Assembly (NCBI RefSeq): GCF_025947145.1
Contig: NZ_CP109999.1
Coordinates: forward strand, 744,001-808,000
Length of the DNA stretch: 64,000 nucleotides
Direction of reading: 5' to 3'
From: Flavobacterium sp. N1994
GTDB taxonomy: Bacteria; Bacteroidota; Bacteroidia; Flavobacteriales; Flavobacteriaceae
This document shows, piece after piece, positions 1 through 9,026 of this stretch. Made by a program: the position numbers and the translations under genes. Position 1 is the first letter of the stretch; the number at the start of each line of letters is the position of its first letter. The notes beneath the pieces were generated by a model that saw only the letters and a list, made by a program, of their open reading frames with translations, was not told where the DNA came from and did not search any database.

Positions 1-305
1 ACGGTAAAGTCTTTTTCCTCACTCTCAATGTCATTGGAAGAAAACTTGTAAAATTTATTAATGAAGGTAATCCCGAGCAAAAGAACCAAACCCGATAGAA
101 TCACTTGACGTTTTAATTGCAAAAGCCAATAAATAAAAAATAGTGTGTTTAGAATGAGAAATAATGGTAGAATTAATGTAAGTACCGAAAGAAGAGGAAA
201 CATTTTGGGTGCCAAAAAGGGTAAAACATAAGCCACGAAAGTCAATACAGTAACCACTATATTGAACCCAAATATCACTTTGTTAAACCACGATAATTTT
301 TTCAT
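1..305 (-). CDS. Endonuclease/exonuclease/phosphatase family membrane protein, N-terminal part (runs off the window)
   Basis: The reverse strand reads from an ATG at 305 to the left edge without a stop, giving about 101 residues that begin MKKLSWFNKVIFGFN. Three hydrophobic stretches follow, so the visible part is a membrane anchor. The catalytic domain would lie outside the window and cannot be seen. The identification rests on resemblance to the N-terminus of the EEP-family protein that, from memory, follows the two rhomboid genes downstream of mutL in Flavobacterium. The gene starts 8 bp after the stop of the rhomboid gene on the same strand, so it is probably the last visible gene of the mutL operon. 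Coding status is strong; the family name is an inference. Confidence 0.7.
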   Translation of the reverse strand, partial: MKKLSWFNKVIFGFNIVVTVLTFVAYVLPFLAPKMFPLLSVLTLILPLFLILNTLFFIYWLLQLKRQVILSGLVLLLGITFINKFYKFSSNDIESEEKDFT

Positions 306-312
306 TTACACT

Positions 313-1167
313 TTATTTCCCTGCTCTGAACAAGAATTCTTTTTCTTCTTTGGTCAAACTGTCGTAACCCGATTGGCTAATCTTATCTAAAATTTCATCC
401 AATTGTTGTTGTGTTTTATCTTTAACAACAATTTTACTTTCCCTTTTAACAGTAGGTTTTTTGGCATTTACGTGTACTTTTTTGAATGGTGTAGTTTGCT
501 TTTTATTAAAAATGTTCAAAACAGCATCTACTATCTTACTCAAATCAGTACCATTTTGCAACAACTTAATGTAAATATAACCAAAAAATGCTCCGCTCAA
601 ATGAGCAATGTGACCGCCTGTGTTATTCATTTGAATTTGCAATAAATCCAATAAAAGAATAACTGCGGTGATATGCCAAAGTTTAACATTTCCAATTAAC
701 AACAATCTTATTTCCATCAATGGCTGATAAGTTGTAGTTGCCACTAATAATGCCATTATTGCTGCAGAAGCTCCAACCATACTTGAAGTTTGATGCAATA
801 AATAAAAACTAAATACAAAGCATAATCCAGCGAAAATAGCACTCAAGATATACAATCCGAGATATTGCTTTTGCGTAAAAAAAGTGAGAAATAATCGGCT
901 CGAAAAATTCAAAACCATCATGTTAAAAAACAAATGCAGGAATCCATAATGCAAAAAAGCATACGTTACTAATGTCCATGGTTTTAGTAAAACAATATTC
1001 GGTTCTGATGAAATAGCAAGCCAATTAGGAAAATCAAAAAGACCTAGCTTAAATTGGTAGAAAAAAATAATAGACAATAAAAACAATCCAACATTCCAAT
1101 AAATCATCTTATTGGCAATACCTCCAATTTTATACTGAAACTTTAAATCGTCAATGATACTGTTCAT
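313..1167 (-). CDS. Rhomboid family intramembrane serine protease (second of a tandem pair)
   Basis: The 284-residue protein has about six hydrophobic segments in its first 200 residues and a polar, Lys-rich C-terminal tail of about 80 residues. The catalytic serine is in GASAAI near residue 134, and the partner histidine is in the GGHIAHLSGAFFG segment near residues 186-189. Rhomboids cleave transmembrane substrates within the inner membrane; the substrate here is unknown. The gene starts 3 bp after the stop of a second rhomboid gene on the same strand, so the two should be co-transcribed with mutL. The cytoplasmic tail is not a recognised domain. Family assignment is firm. Confidence 0.93.
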   Translation of the reverse strand: MNSIIDDLKFQYKIGGIANKMIYWNVGLFLLSIIFFYQFKLGLFDFPNWLAISSEPNIVLLKPWTLVTYAFLHYGFLHLFFNMMVLNFSSRLFLTFFTQKQYLGLYILSAIFAGLCFVFSFYLLHQTSSMVGASAAIMALLVATTTYQPLMEIRLLLIGNVKLWHITAVILLLDLLQIQMNNTGGHIAHLSGAFFGYIYIKLLQNGTDLSKIVDAVLNIFNKKQTTPFKKVHVNAKKPTVKRESKIVVKDKTQQQLDEILDKISQSGYDSLTKEEKEFLFRAGK

Positions 1168-1170
1168 AGC

Positions 1171-1983
1171 TTAATTCCAACGGTTTTTATTAAACTGATT
1201 TTTCTTCCAATACCACATCATCAAAAAGCCTGTTAATGCACCTCCTATGTGAGCAAAGTGAGCAATTCCTGTTCCACCAGCTCCAAAAAGAGAACTTCCT
1301 TTAAATCCTAAAAATAAATCAACCGCTATTATTCCGGGTACAAAATATTTAGCTTTAATCGGAATCGGAATAAACATAATCCCTAGTTCTGCCATAGGAA
1401 ACATAAAAGCAAAGGCAGTTAGCAATCCGTATATGGCACCTGAAGCTCCCAAAGAAGTAGATTGAAAATTCTGAACTGCTGAAGCCAATATATTAAATTG
1501 ATCTTGATTACATTTTGCATTTTCTAATATAGTTTTTACTTTACTGGCTATCATTTGACCATTAGCATCAAAGACACTTCCATAATCTGCACTTAAAAGA
1601 ATTTGAATGTCGCTTTTAGAAAAATTCAAACTTGACAGTTGGTCTAAAGCATATTGAATTTGGAAATAGTTAACTGCCGTATGCAATAAAGCTGCCCCTA
1701 AGCCACAGGAAATATAAAAGAAAATAAATTTTTTAGCTCCCCAAAAATGCTCTAAGGCACTCCCAAAAGAAACCAAGGCAAACATATTGAAAACAATATG
1801 CATCAAATTAGGCATTGGCGCATGCATAAACATACTGGTCAAAGGTTGCCAAATTCTAAAATGAGGACTCAATGGATAATATAAAGAAAACAACGGATAT
1901 GCCGTTGCTACGAACTGAGAGCCTATAAAAAATATAATATTGATAATCAATAACTGCTTAACAGTTTCGGTCATTCGCATCAT
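1171..1983 (-). CDS. Rhomboid family intramembrane serine protease (first of a tandem pair)
   Basis: This 270-residue multi-span membrane protein carries the serine motif GASGAIYG near residue 180 and the histidine motif HFAHIGGALTGF near residue 240. Compared with its neighbour it has an insertion of about 45 polar residues (roughly residues 110-160) before the catalytic-serine helix, which would form an extended loop. Its start overlaps the last 4 bp of mutL, so translation is probably coupled. Two start codons are close together (MMRMTE). The function is inferred from the family: intramembrane proteolysis of single-span substrates. Confidence 0.93.
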   Translation of the reverse strand: MMRMTETVKQLLIINIIFFIGSQFVATAYPLFSLYYPLSPHFRIWQPLTSMFMHAPMPNLMHIVFNMFALVSFGSALEHFWGAKKFIFFYISCGLGAALLHTAVNYFQIQYALDQLSSLNFSKSDIQILLSADYGSVFDANGQMIASKVKTILENAKCNQDQFNILASAVQNFQSTSLGASGAIYGLLTAFAFMFPMAELGIMFIPIPIKAKYFVPGIIAVDLFLGFKGSSLFGAGGTGIAHFAHIGGALTGFLMMWYWKKNQFNKNRWN

Positions 1984-3830
1984 ACGCTGAATTTTTTATC
2001 TAAATCTTCCACACTCATCGTGATGAAAGTTGGTTTTTGAAAAGGAGACACATTCGGTTCTTTACAAGCAAAGAGATTGTGCACCAAATTTTCTTGTTCT
2101 TTTTCGGTCAAATAAGTTCCAGTTTTTATAGCTAAACTTTTCGCCATCGACTTGGCAATGGTGTCATTCTGACAAAAACTACTCTCTGGAATGCCATCTT
2201 GCAAATCACTCAATAACTCTTCCAAAACGATAGAAATCTCACTTTCGGTCACATTGACAGGCAAACCTGATATCAAAATATGGTCATCTTCAATAGCTTC
2301 AAAAATAAACCCAGTGTTTTCTAGTGAGAATTGTAATTCTTTTACTAATTCTATTTCGGCAGATGAAAAATACAATTGCAATGGGAATAACATTTGCTGA
2401 CTTGAAGATTTCTCAACGGTCATACTAGTCAAAAAAGCTTCATATAAAATACGTTCGTGCGCTCGTTTTTGATTAATAATTACCATTCCTGATTTTATTG
2501 GGCTAACGATATATTTTTTGTGAATTTGATAAGTTCGCTTTACCTCCTGCTCTATTTCATTTTCTTCAAATAAAGAAGAGGAAACAGCATCATTTTCAAA
2601 AGTCATTTCGGAAATTTCTTGTCCAGCATTCTTTAAACCCACATACAAACTTTCCCAATTGGGTTGTGGTTCTGCTTTTCTATAATTGGAAGAGGAAGCA
2701 AAAGACTTACTTGGCTTTTCATTCGAAAAAGGATTGAAGTTACTATCCACTTGAACTGTAGGATACTCAGCTTCTTTATTTTGATATTGATAAGGTGTAT
2801 CCAAATTAGGATCTCTATCAAAATCTAAAACTGGAGATACATTAAATTGCCCTAAACTATGTTTAATAGCAGAACGCAAAATAGCATATAAGGCATGTTC
2901 ATCGTCAAATTTAATCTCCGTTTTTGTGGGATGAATATTGATATCAATAGTATGAGGAGGAACGTCTAGATAGAGAAAATAACTTGGTTGAGCTCCGTCT
3001 TTTAATAATCCCTCATAGGCAGCCATTACGGCATGATGTAAATAGCCGCTTTTAATATACCTATCGTTAACAAAGAAGAATTGCTCTCCCCTATTTTTCT
3101 TAGCGAATTCAGGTTTACCGATAAATCCGTGAAGATTTACAATTTCCGTTTCTTCTTTTACGGGTACTAATTTTTCATTGGTCTTAGCCGCAAAAATATT
3201 GACAATACGTTGTCTGAAATTGGATATTGGCAAATTAAACATTTCACTACCGTTATGGTACATCGTAAAATGAATGTTCGGATGCGCCATAGCCACTCGC
3301 TGAAATTCATCAACGATATGACGTTGTTCCACCGTTTCCGATTTTAAGAAATTTCGTCTCGCTGGAATATTAAAAAACAAATTCTTCACCGAAAACGAAG
3401 TCCCTTTTGGTAAAACAATTGGTTCTTGTGAAACAAATTTACTGCCTTCAATAATGATATGCGTTCCCAGTTCATCGTACTCTTGTTTGGTTTTCATTTC
3501 TACATGAGCAATTGCAGCAATAGATGCTAATGCTTCACCACGAAACCCTTTAGTATATAATGAAAATAAATCTTCGGCATGACGAATTTTAGAAGTGGCG
3601 TGTCTTTCAAAACACAAACGAGAATCGGTAATACTCATTCCAACACCATTGTCAATTACTTGAATCAAGGACTTACCAGCATCTTTAATGATTAATTTGA
3701 TATCCGTTGCTTTAGCATCAACAGCATTTTCTAATAATTCTTTGACTACAGAAGCTGGTCTTTGAACTACTTCACCAGCAGCAATCTGGTTGGCAACATG
3801 ATCAGGAAGTAATTGAATTATGCTCGACAT
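1980..3830 (-). CDS. mutL: DNA mismatch repair protein MutL
   Basis: The 616-residue protein has an N-terminal GHKL ATPase domain with ELLENAVDA (near residue 32), DNGVGM and GFRGEALASI, then the transducer domain (IHPTKTEIKF), a low-complexity linker (about residues 345-430) and a C-terminal dimerisation domain. MutL couples MutS mismatch recognition to strand processing. The metal-binding endonuclease motif DQHA-x2-E-x4-E of nuclease-type MutL appears as NQKRAHERILYE near residues 452-463, with the Asp and His replaced. The GRP-type motif near the C-terminus reads SPFQKPTFI. Loss of intrinsic nicking activity is therefore possible. It is the first gene of an operon with two rhomboids. Confidence 0.97.
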   Translation of the reverse strand: MSSIIQLLPDHVANQIAAGEVVQRPASVVKELLENAVDAKATDIKLIIKDAGKSLIQVIDNGVGMSITDSRLCFERHATSKIRHAEDLFSLYTKGFRGEALASIAAIAHVEMKTKQEYDELGTHIIIEGSKFVSQEPIVLPKGTSFSVKNLFFNIPARRNFLKSETVEQRHIVDEFQRVAMAHPNIHFTMYHNGSEMFNLPISNFRQRIVNIFAAKTNEKLVPVKEETEIVNLHGFIGKPEFAKKNRGEQFFFVNDRYIKSGYLHHAVMAAYEGLLKDGAQPSYFLYLDVPPHTIDINIHPTKTEIKFDDEHALYAILRSAIKHSLGQFNVSPVLDFDRDPNLDTPYQYQNKEAEYPTVQVDSNFNPFSNEKPSKSFASSSNYRKAEPQPNWESLYVGLKNAGQEISEMTFENDAVSSSLFEENEIEQEVKRTYQIHKKYIVSPIKSGMVIINQKRAHERILYEAFLTSMTVEKSSSQQMLFPLQLYFSSAEIELVKELQFSLENTGFIFEAIEDDHILISGLPVNVTESEISIVLEELLSDLQDGIPESSFCQNDTIAKSMAKSLAIKTGTYLTEKEQENLVHNLFACKEPNVSPFQKPTFITMSVEDLDKKFSV

Positions 3831-3886
3831 TCTTTAGGGTTGAGAGTTCAGAAATTAACATTCGATTTTTGATTAACCGAAGTAAG

Positions 3887-3894
3887 CAAATTTA
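3887..3894 (-). promoter_or_regulatory. Probable -7 box of the mutL operon promoter
   Basis: The minus strand reads TAAATTTG, an exact match to the Bacteroidota -7 consensus TAnnTTTG, 56 bp upstream of the mutL start. I do not see a clear TTG -33 element at the usual distance, so this is a moderate call. Confidence 0.5.
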
Positions 3895-3940
3895 AGGAAA
3901 AAGAATTGGGATTTGTTGTTAATAATTGTCTAAAAATAAA

Positions 3941-3966
3941 AAACCTATTCATAAAAGAACAGGTTT
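3941..3966 (-). terminator. Rho-independent terminator after ribH
   Basis: AAACCTATTC and GAACAGGTTT form a 10-bp stem with one mismatch around a 6-nt loop. On the minus strand it is followed by a T-rich run. It lies 28 bp after the ribH stop and separates ribH from the mutL promoter. Confidence 0.7.
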
Positions 3967-3993
3967 ATATTTTATAATGCTATTGAAAATAAA

Positions 3994-4497
3994 TTAAGAC
4001 AAAGGCTCACCTGAGTTTTTTCTCAACTCCGCCATTTTTATAGCGGCAATAGCGGCTTCGGTTCCTTTGTTTCCATGAATACCTCCGCTTCTATCAATGG
4101 ATTGTTGTTCGTTATTATCTGTTAATAAACAAAAAATGACAGGAACATCTGTTTGTACATTCAAATCTTTGATACCTTGAGTTACCCCTTCACAAACAAA
4201 TTCGAAATGCATCGTTTCTCCTTTTATGACACAACCAATCGTAATGACTACATCAACTTCTTGAGTAACAATCATTCGTTGTGCACCATAGACAAGTTCA
4301 AAACTTCCTGGTACATTCCAACGAGTAATATTTTCTGGTAAAGCACCACAATCTAATAAAGCAGCTTCTGCCCCATTATAAAGACCATTTGTGATGTGAT
4401 CATTCCATTCTGAAACAACAATCCCAAACCGAAAGTCCTTCGCGTTTGGGATTGTATTTTTATCGTAATTGGATAAGTTTTTGTTTGCCGTAGCCAT
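3994..4497 (-). CDS. ribH: 6,7-dimethyl-8-ribityllumazine synthase
   Basis: The 167-residue protein is a full-length lumazine synthase. It condenses 5-amino-6-ribitylamino-uracil with dihydroxybutanone phosphate in riboflavin synthesis. Visible family signatures are GIVVSEWN near the N-terminus, WNVPGSFE (substrate-binding loop), IGCVIKGETMHFE with the catalytic-region histidine, and the C-terminal NKGTEAAIAAIKMAEL helix with the GNKG phosphate-binding turn. It starts 1 bp after the stop of the upstream TPR gene, so the two form an operon. Strong assignment. Confidence 0.97.
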   Translation of the reverse strand: MATANKNLSNYDKNTIPNAKDFRFGIVVSEWNDHITNGLYNGAEAALLDCGALPENITRWNVPGSFELVYGAQRMIVTQEVDVVITIGCVIKGETMHFEFVCEGVTQGIKDLNVQTDVPVIFCLLTDNNEQQSIDRSGGIHGNKGTEAAIAAIKMAELRKNSGEPLS

Positions 4498-4498
4498 A

Positions 4499-5290
4499 CT
4501 ATTGAGCTAATCCAATCAAAGCATCTATTTGTTGTGCTTCCGGAGTAGCATCAAAATTGTCTTTGATATCGGTGAAATATTTTAAAGCATCTGCTTTATT
4601 TCCTAATGCCAAAGCAGTTTTTCCAGCTTTCAATAAATATCTTGGTCTAGTAAAATCATTTTGGTTAGCGTCAGCGGCTTTAATATAATACTCTAAAGCT
4701 TCTTTTTGCTTGTTTTGTTGTGCATATGCATCACCAATAGCACCTTTAGCCAAAGTACTTAACATAACATCATCTGAAGAGAACTTTTCTAAACTTGTAA
4801 TCGCTTCAGCATATTTTTTAGTATTCAAATAAGCAATACCAGCGTAATAATTAGCTAAATTTCCAGCATCTGTTCCAGAATATTCTTCAGCGATTTTAGT
4901 CACTCCAAATTTTCCTTCAGACCCTTTTAATACTAAATTGAATAAAGAATCCGATTTGGTTCCAGTAGCATCATCAACTGCTTTTTGGAAGTTTTGTTGT
5001 GCTACAAATAATTCGTTAGCAGCTTCTTCTTGTTTTGGCTCAGCAATAAATTTTTGATACATCAAATAAGAAACAGTCGCTACAGCCACAAGAGTAAGAA
5101 ACCCTAAAATATATTTTTGGTTTTTGGCAACAAAATCTTCCGCTCTAGATGCTGATTGATCTAATGTGTCAAATGCCTTTGCCGTTGCGCTATCTTTTTC
5201 ATCAACGTTTACATCTTCTATGTAGTTGTTGTCTAATTTTTCCGCTTTTTCTTTTGGTGCTTTATATCCTCTTTTGTTAAAAGTTGCCAT
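4499..5290 (-). CDS. TPR-containing, single-span membrane protein (YfgM-like)
   Basis: The 263-residue protein has a charged cytoplasmic N-terminus, one transmembrane helix at about residues 60-79 (ILGFLTLVAVATVSYLMY), then an extracytoplasmic helical region with TPR-like pairs (NLANYYAGIAYLNTKKYAEA, AKGAIGDAYAQQNKQKEALE, YLLKAGKTALALGNKADALK). The layout resembles the YfgM/tetratricopeptide ancillary family that acts near the Sec translocon. That role is an inference and the precise function is not visible. It is the first gene of the operon with ribH and is divergent from recF. Confidence 0.82.
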   Translation of the reverse strand: MATFNKRGYKAPKEKAEKLDNNYIEDVNVDEKDSATAKAFDTLDQSASRAEDFVAKNQKYILGFLTLVAVATVSYLMYQKFIAEPKQEEAANELFVAQQNFQKAVDDATGTKSDSLFNLVLKGSEGKFGVTKIAEEYSGTDAGNLANYYAGIAYLNTKKYAEAITSLEKFSSDDVMLSTLAKGAIGDAYAQQNKQKEALEYYIKAADANQNDFTRPRYLLKAGKTALALGNKADALKYFTDIKDNFDATPEAQQIDALIGLAQ

Positions 5291-5311
5291 CTATTTTTAA
5301 TTTAGTGTGCG

Positions 5312-5319
5312 CAAAAATA
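5312..5319 (-). promoter_or_regulatory. Possible -7 box upstream of the TPR-ribH operon
   Basis: The minus strand reads TATTTTTG (matches TAnnTTTG) 21 bp upstream of the TPR gene start. The surrounding sequence is very AT-rich, so a chance match is possible. Confidence 0.35.
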
Positions 5320-5458
5320 AAATTTTTATTCATATTTAAAAGCTATTTTTCTCGATATTTTTGAATAATTTGCACCTCTTTACTTTGAGACTGTGGAATG
5401 AATTCATTTTCCTCATATAAATAAGGAGTTTAAGCACTAATTTAAACCAAAAATCAAG

Positions 5459-6538
5459 TTGTTTTTAAAGCGAATTTCATTATTCAATTATAAAAATTTT
5501 TCGGAAGCTACCTTCGAATTTGATGCTAAAATCAATTGTTTCGTTGGAAAAAACGGCATTGGAAAAACTAATGTTCTCGATGCAATTTATCATTTAGCCA
5601 ATGGTAAGAGCTATTTCAACCCGTTGGCCGTTCAAAATATCAAACATGGAGAAGATTTTTTTGTGGTAGATGGTGAATTTGAAAAAAAGGAAAGAGCAGA
5701 GCAGATTTTGTGCAGTTTAAAAAAAGGACAAAAGAAAATTCTAAAACGAAATGGGAAACTCTACGAAAAATTCTCCGACCATATTGGTTTTATTCCGTTA
5801 GTGATTATTTCACCAGCCGATAGTGATTTAATCATTGAAGGTAGTGAAACACGAAGAAAGTTTATTGATAATGTTATTTCGCAATTGGATAGTTCTTATT
5901 TACAACAGCTAATTCAATATCAAAAAATCATTATACAACGGAATGCTTTACTTAAGTATTTTGCATTGAATCATGTATTTGAAAATGATACTTTGGCTAT
6001 TTATAATGAACAACTAAATAGTTTAGGACAATCTATTTTTGAAAAGCGAAAACAATTTTTAGCGGATTTTATACCTATATTTAATAAGTATCATAGTGAT
6101 ATCACTAACGGAGCTGAAACCGTTCAATTAGTGTATCAAAGTGATTTGTTTCAAACAGACACATTGACTTTATTGGAACAAAATTTACAAAAAGACAGAG
6201 CTTTGCAGTACACTTCCGTTGGGGTACATAAAGATGATTTATCTTTTGAAATTGATAGTCACCCCATTAAAAAATTTGGTTCCCAAGGGCAACAAAAATC
6301 TTTTCTAATTGCCTTAAAACTAGCCCAATTCGATTTTGTCAAAAGGCAAAGTGGCGAAAAACCCATTTTACTCTTTGATGATATTTTTGACAAGCTCGAT
6401 GAATATCGTGTAAGCAAGATTATTGAAATGGTAAATCAAGAAGAATTTGGACAATTATTTATTTCTGACACTCATGCAGAACGCACGGAAAGTATAGTAA
6501 AATCAACACATCAAAGTTATAAACTATTTACTCTTTAA
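5459..6538 (+). CDS. recF: DNA replication/repair protein RecF
   Basis: The 359-residue protein is an SMC-like ATPase that loads RecA at gaps. It has Walker [10 protein letters not shown] (about residues 30-38), the ABC-type signature [10 protein letters not shown] (about 271) and Walker [14 protein letters not shown] (about 302-314). The start is TTG at 5459; it places the conserved [13 protein letters not shown] strand exactly at the N-terminus as in relatives, and no upstream ATG is in frame. It is divergent from the TPR-ribH operon. Strong assignment; only the unusual start codon is inferred. Confidence 0.96.
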   Translation: MFLKRISLFNYKNFSEATFEFDAKINCFVGKNGIGKTNVLDAIYHLANGKSYFNPLAVQNIKHGEDFFVVDGEFEKKERAEQILCSLKKGQKKILKRNGKLYEKFSDHIGFIPLVIISPADSDLIIEGSETRRKFIDNVISQLDSSYLQQLIQYQKIIIQRNALLKYFALNHVFENDTLAIYNEQLNSLGQSIFEKRKQFLADFIPIFNKYHSDITNGAETVQLVYQSDLFQTDTLTLLEQNLQKDRALQYTSVGVHKDDLSFEIDSHPIKKFGSQGQQKSFLIALKLAQFDFVKRQSGEKPILLFDDIFDKLDEYRVSKIIEMVNQEEFGQLFISDTHAERTESIVKSTHQSYKLFTL

Positions 6539-6578
6539 TATCATTCAAATTTGTAATTTTACATCAAATTTTTTAGTC

Positions 6579-7274
6579 ATGAAATCAAAATTACTCTATC
6601 TAGTAGTACTCCCTTTTTTATTTTTGAGTTGTCAAGGACAATCATCAAAAGCCATTCAAACCATTGACGTAAAAACCTTTGCCGAAAAACTGAAAGCAAC
6701 TGAAAACCCTCAACTTTTAGATGTGAGAACTCCAGAAGAATATAGTTCAGAACATATTGGTAATGCGGTTAATGTGAATTGGAACGGGAACGATTTTGTA
6801 ACCAAAGCTAATCAATATGATAAAACAAAACCCATTTTTGTGTATTGTAAAGTTGGAGGAAGAAGCGCGCAAGCTGCTAGTAAATTAGCCGAATTAGGAT
6901 TCAAAGAAATATACAATTTGGATGGAGGTATTATGAAATGGAATGCAGCTGGAAACGCTAAACCAAGTGATAAAATAGTTGGCATATGCGACCAAGAATT
7001 TGGTGAATTAATTAAATCAAGTGACAAAGTGATGATTGACTTTAATGCTAAATGGTGTGCGCCTTGTCAAAAAATGAAACCTTATATTTTGAAATTACAA
7101 GGAGAGTTAAAAGACCAAATTAAAATTGTTCAATTAGATGCTGATGAGAATAAAACTATCGTTGAACAATTGAAATTAGAAGGATTACCAACTGTAATAG
7201 TTTATGAAAAAGGAAAAGAAGTTTGGCGAAACGTAGGGTATATTTCAGAAGAAGATCTTAAAAAACATTTGTAA
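6579..7274 (+). CDS. Rhodanese-thioredoxin fusion lipoprotein
   Basis: The 231-residue protein begins with a lipoprotein signal peptide whose lipobox is LFLSC (Cys18). Residues of about 30-130 form a rhodanese-like domain (LDVRTPEEY, then YCKVGGRSAQAA with the active Cys at about 90). Residues of about 135-231 form a thioredoxin domain with WCAPC (Trp159, Cys160, Cys163) and the cis-Pro loop GLPTVIVY. The two domains suggest persulfide or thiol chemistry on the periplasmic side of a membrane, for example transfer of sulfane sulfur followed by disulfide reduction; the substrate is unknown. It is followed after 1 bp by the DUF2461 gene. Confidence 0.9.
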   Translation: MKSKLLYLVVLPFLFLSCQGQSSKAIQTIDVKTFAEKLKATENPQLLDVRTPEEYSSEHIGNAVNVNWNGNDFVTKANQYDKTKPIFVYCKVGGRSAQAASKLAELGFKEIYNLDGGIMKWNAAGNAKPSDKIVGICDQEFGELIKSSDKVMIDFNAKWCAPCQKMKPYILKLQGELKDQIKIVQLDADENKTIVEQLKLEGLPTVIVYEKGKEVWRNVGYISEEDLKKHL

Positions 7275-7275
7275 T

Positions 7276-7950
7276 ATGATAACCAAAGAAGCGGTTACTT
7301 TTCTAGAAGATTTAGTAGCCAACAACAATACCGATTGGATGCATGCCAATAAAAAAAGGTATGAAAGTTTTAAAAAAGACTATCATAATTATATTGCCAG
7401 TGTTTTGGCTGAAATGAAAGCTTTAGACAAAAAGTTGGAGCCCTTAGAAGTCAAAAATTGTACTTTTCGTATTAACAGAGATATCCGATTTTCAAAAGAC
7501 AAATCGCCTTATAAAACCAATATTGGAGTTTGGATGTCACAAAACAGAAATAGTAAAAATGCGCCGGGTTATTATATTCATTTTGAAAAAGGAAATTCCT
7601 TTATAGCTGGCGGTTGCTGGTGTCCTGAGCCCAATGAACTGAAACAAATCAGAAAAGAAATTGCTTATTTTTATGAAGATTTAGAATCCATTGTTAACGA
7701 TAACAAGTTTAAATCCGAATTTGGAACTATTACTCGAGATGAAAATAATACGCTTAAAAAAGCACCAAAAGATTTCGAACCCAATCATCCAGCCATTGAA
7801 TTTTTAAAACTCAAAAGTTTTACTGCATCTGAAAAATTAGAAGATAACCTTTTTTTAGAAGCTGATTTCAGTAAAATTGTAGCAAAGAAATTAATTGCCT
7901 TAAAACCATTTAATGATTTTTTAACCAGAGCCTTAGAAACTGAAGACTAA
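7276..7950 (+). CDS. DUF2461 domain-containing protein
   Basis: The 224-residue soluble protein matches the DUF2461 (TIGR02453) family from start to end. Conserved stretches are FLEDLVANNNTDWMHANK at the N-terminus, FRINRDIRFSKDKSPYK in the middle and GYYIHFEKGNSFIAGGCWCP. The molecular function of the family is not established. There is no signal peptide. It sits 1 bp after the rhodanese-thioredoxin gene and 6 bp before a glycosyltransferase, so it is read in the same direction and probably in the same transcript. Confidence 0.9.
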   Translation: MITKEAVTFLEDLVANNNTDWMHANKKRYESFKKDYHNYIASVLAEMKALDKKLEPLEVKNCTFRINRDIRFSKDKSPYKTNIGVWMSQNRNSKNAPGYYIHFEKGNSFIAGGCWCPEPNELKQIRKEIAYFYEDLESIVNDNKFKSEFGTITRDENNTLKKAPKDFEPNHPAIEFLKLKSFTASEKLEDNLFLEADFSKIVAKKLIALKPFNDFLTRALETED

Positions 7951-7956
7951 ACCAAA

Positions 7957-9024
7957 ATGTCAAAAAAACGAATTCTTTTTTTAGGAGAGACTTACCGCGC
8001 TGATGCCATCACTTGGATGAATGGTCTTAAAGAATTTGGTGATTTTGAAATCGTCACTTGGGAGCTTAAAAAAAGTAGTATTGGCTTTAGTAGAATTAGC
8101 CGATTAATAGAACTTTTAATGGCTTTTTTTACCATTAGAAAAATTACAAAATCATTCCAACCCGATATGGTCATTGCTGAACGAACGACTAGCTACGGTT
8201 TTTTGGCTGCTTTAACAGGTATAAAACCAGTTGCCATAGCACAACAAGGAATTACCGATCTTTGGCCTCATAATTCGCCTTTATATCCTTTCAAAAAAAT
8301 GCTTCAAGATTATGCTTTTAAAAAAGCTGATTTAATTCATGCTTGGGGTAAAGTTATGTCTAACCACATGGAAAATAGTAATGTTGATATGACTAAAGTT
8401 TTGGAATTACCTAAGGGAATTAATTTAAATTCCTTCTCCTTTAGTGATACTCAGAATTTAAAATCAATTGATGCTATAGTCACAAGAGCACTTGAACCAG
8501 AGTACAAACATGATGTTATCTTAAAAGCATTTTCTATAATTAAAAAGAAAAATATTCCTTTTACCCTTAGAATTGTTGGAGATGGAAGTTTATTGAAATC
8601 CCTTCAAAAATTAGCTATTGAACTTGATATTGAAAAAGAAGTCATTTTTAAAGGAAGAACACCTAATACAAGAGTAGCTGAATTACTTCATAATGCCAAT
8701 TTCTATATTAGTATGCCCATAACCGAAGGAGTTTCAGCATCTTTGTTTGAAGCTATGGCCTGTGGTTGTTTTCCAATAGTAACCGATTTACCTGGCAATA
8801 GAAGTTGGATCAGAAATCACGAAAATGGGATATTGATTCCAAGTAAAAATTATAAAATTTTAGCAGAAGAAATTATGAGTGCTTTTGAAAGAGATGTTTG
8901 GAGAAAAGCCGTAGTCAATAAAAACAGAGTTTTCATAGAAGAAAAAGCTAACTACACCATCAATATGAATACTATTGCCCAAGCCTATCATGAATTAATA
9001 ATGGAAAAAATAAGCCCAAAATAA
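7957..9024 (+). CDS. Glycosyltransferase family 4 (GT-B fold)
   Basis: The 355-residue protein has a Rossmann-like N-terminal half (KKRILFLGETYRADAITW) and the C-terminal nucleotide-sugar half with IVGDGSLL, VIFKGRT and the E-x7-E-type motif EGVSASLFEAMACGC (about residues 262-276). It transfers a sugar from an activated donor; donor and acceptor cannot be read from the sequence. There is no membrane segment. It ends 2 bp before asnB, so the two genes are translationally linked and probably serve the same surface glycan. Confidence 0.9.
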   Translation: MSKKRILFLGETYRADAITWMNGLKEFGDFEIVTWELKKSSIGFSRISRLIELLMAFFTIRKITKSFQPDMVIAERTTSYGFLAALTGIKPVAIAQQGITDLWPHNSPLYPFKKMLQDYAFKKADLIHAWGKVMSNHMENSNVDMTKVLELPKGINLNSFSFSDTQNLKSIDAIVTRALEPEYKHDVILKAFSIIKKKNIPFTLRIVGDGSLLKSLQKLAIELDIEKEVIFKGRTPNTRVAELLHNANFYISMPITEGVSASLFEAMACGCFPIVTDLPGNRSWIRNHENGILIPSKNYKILAEEIMSAFERDVWRKAVVNKNRVFIEEKANYTINMNTIAQAYHELIMEKISPK

Positions 9025-9026
9025 CT

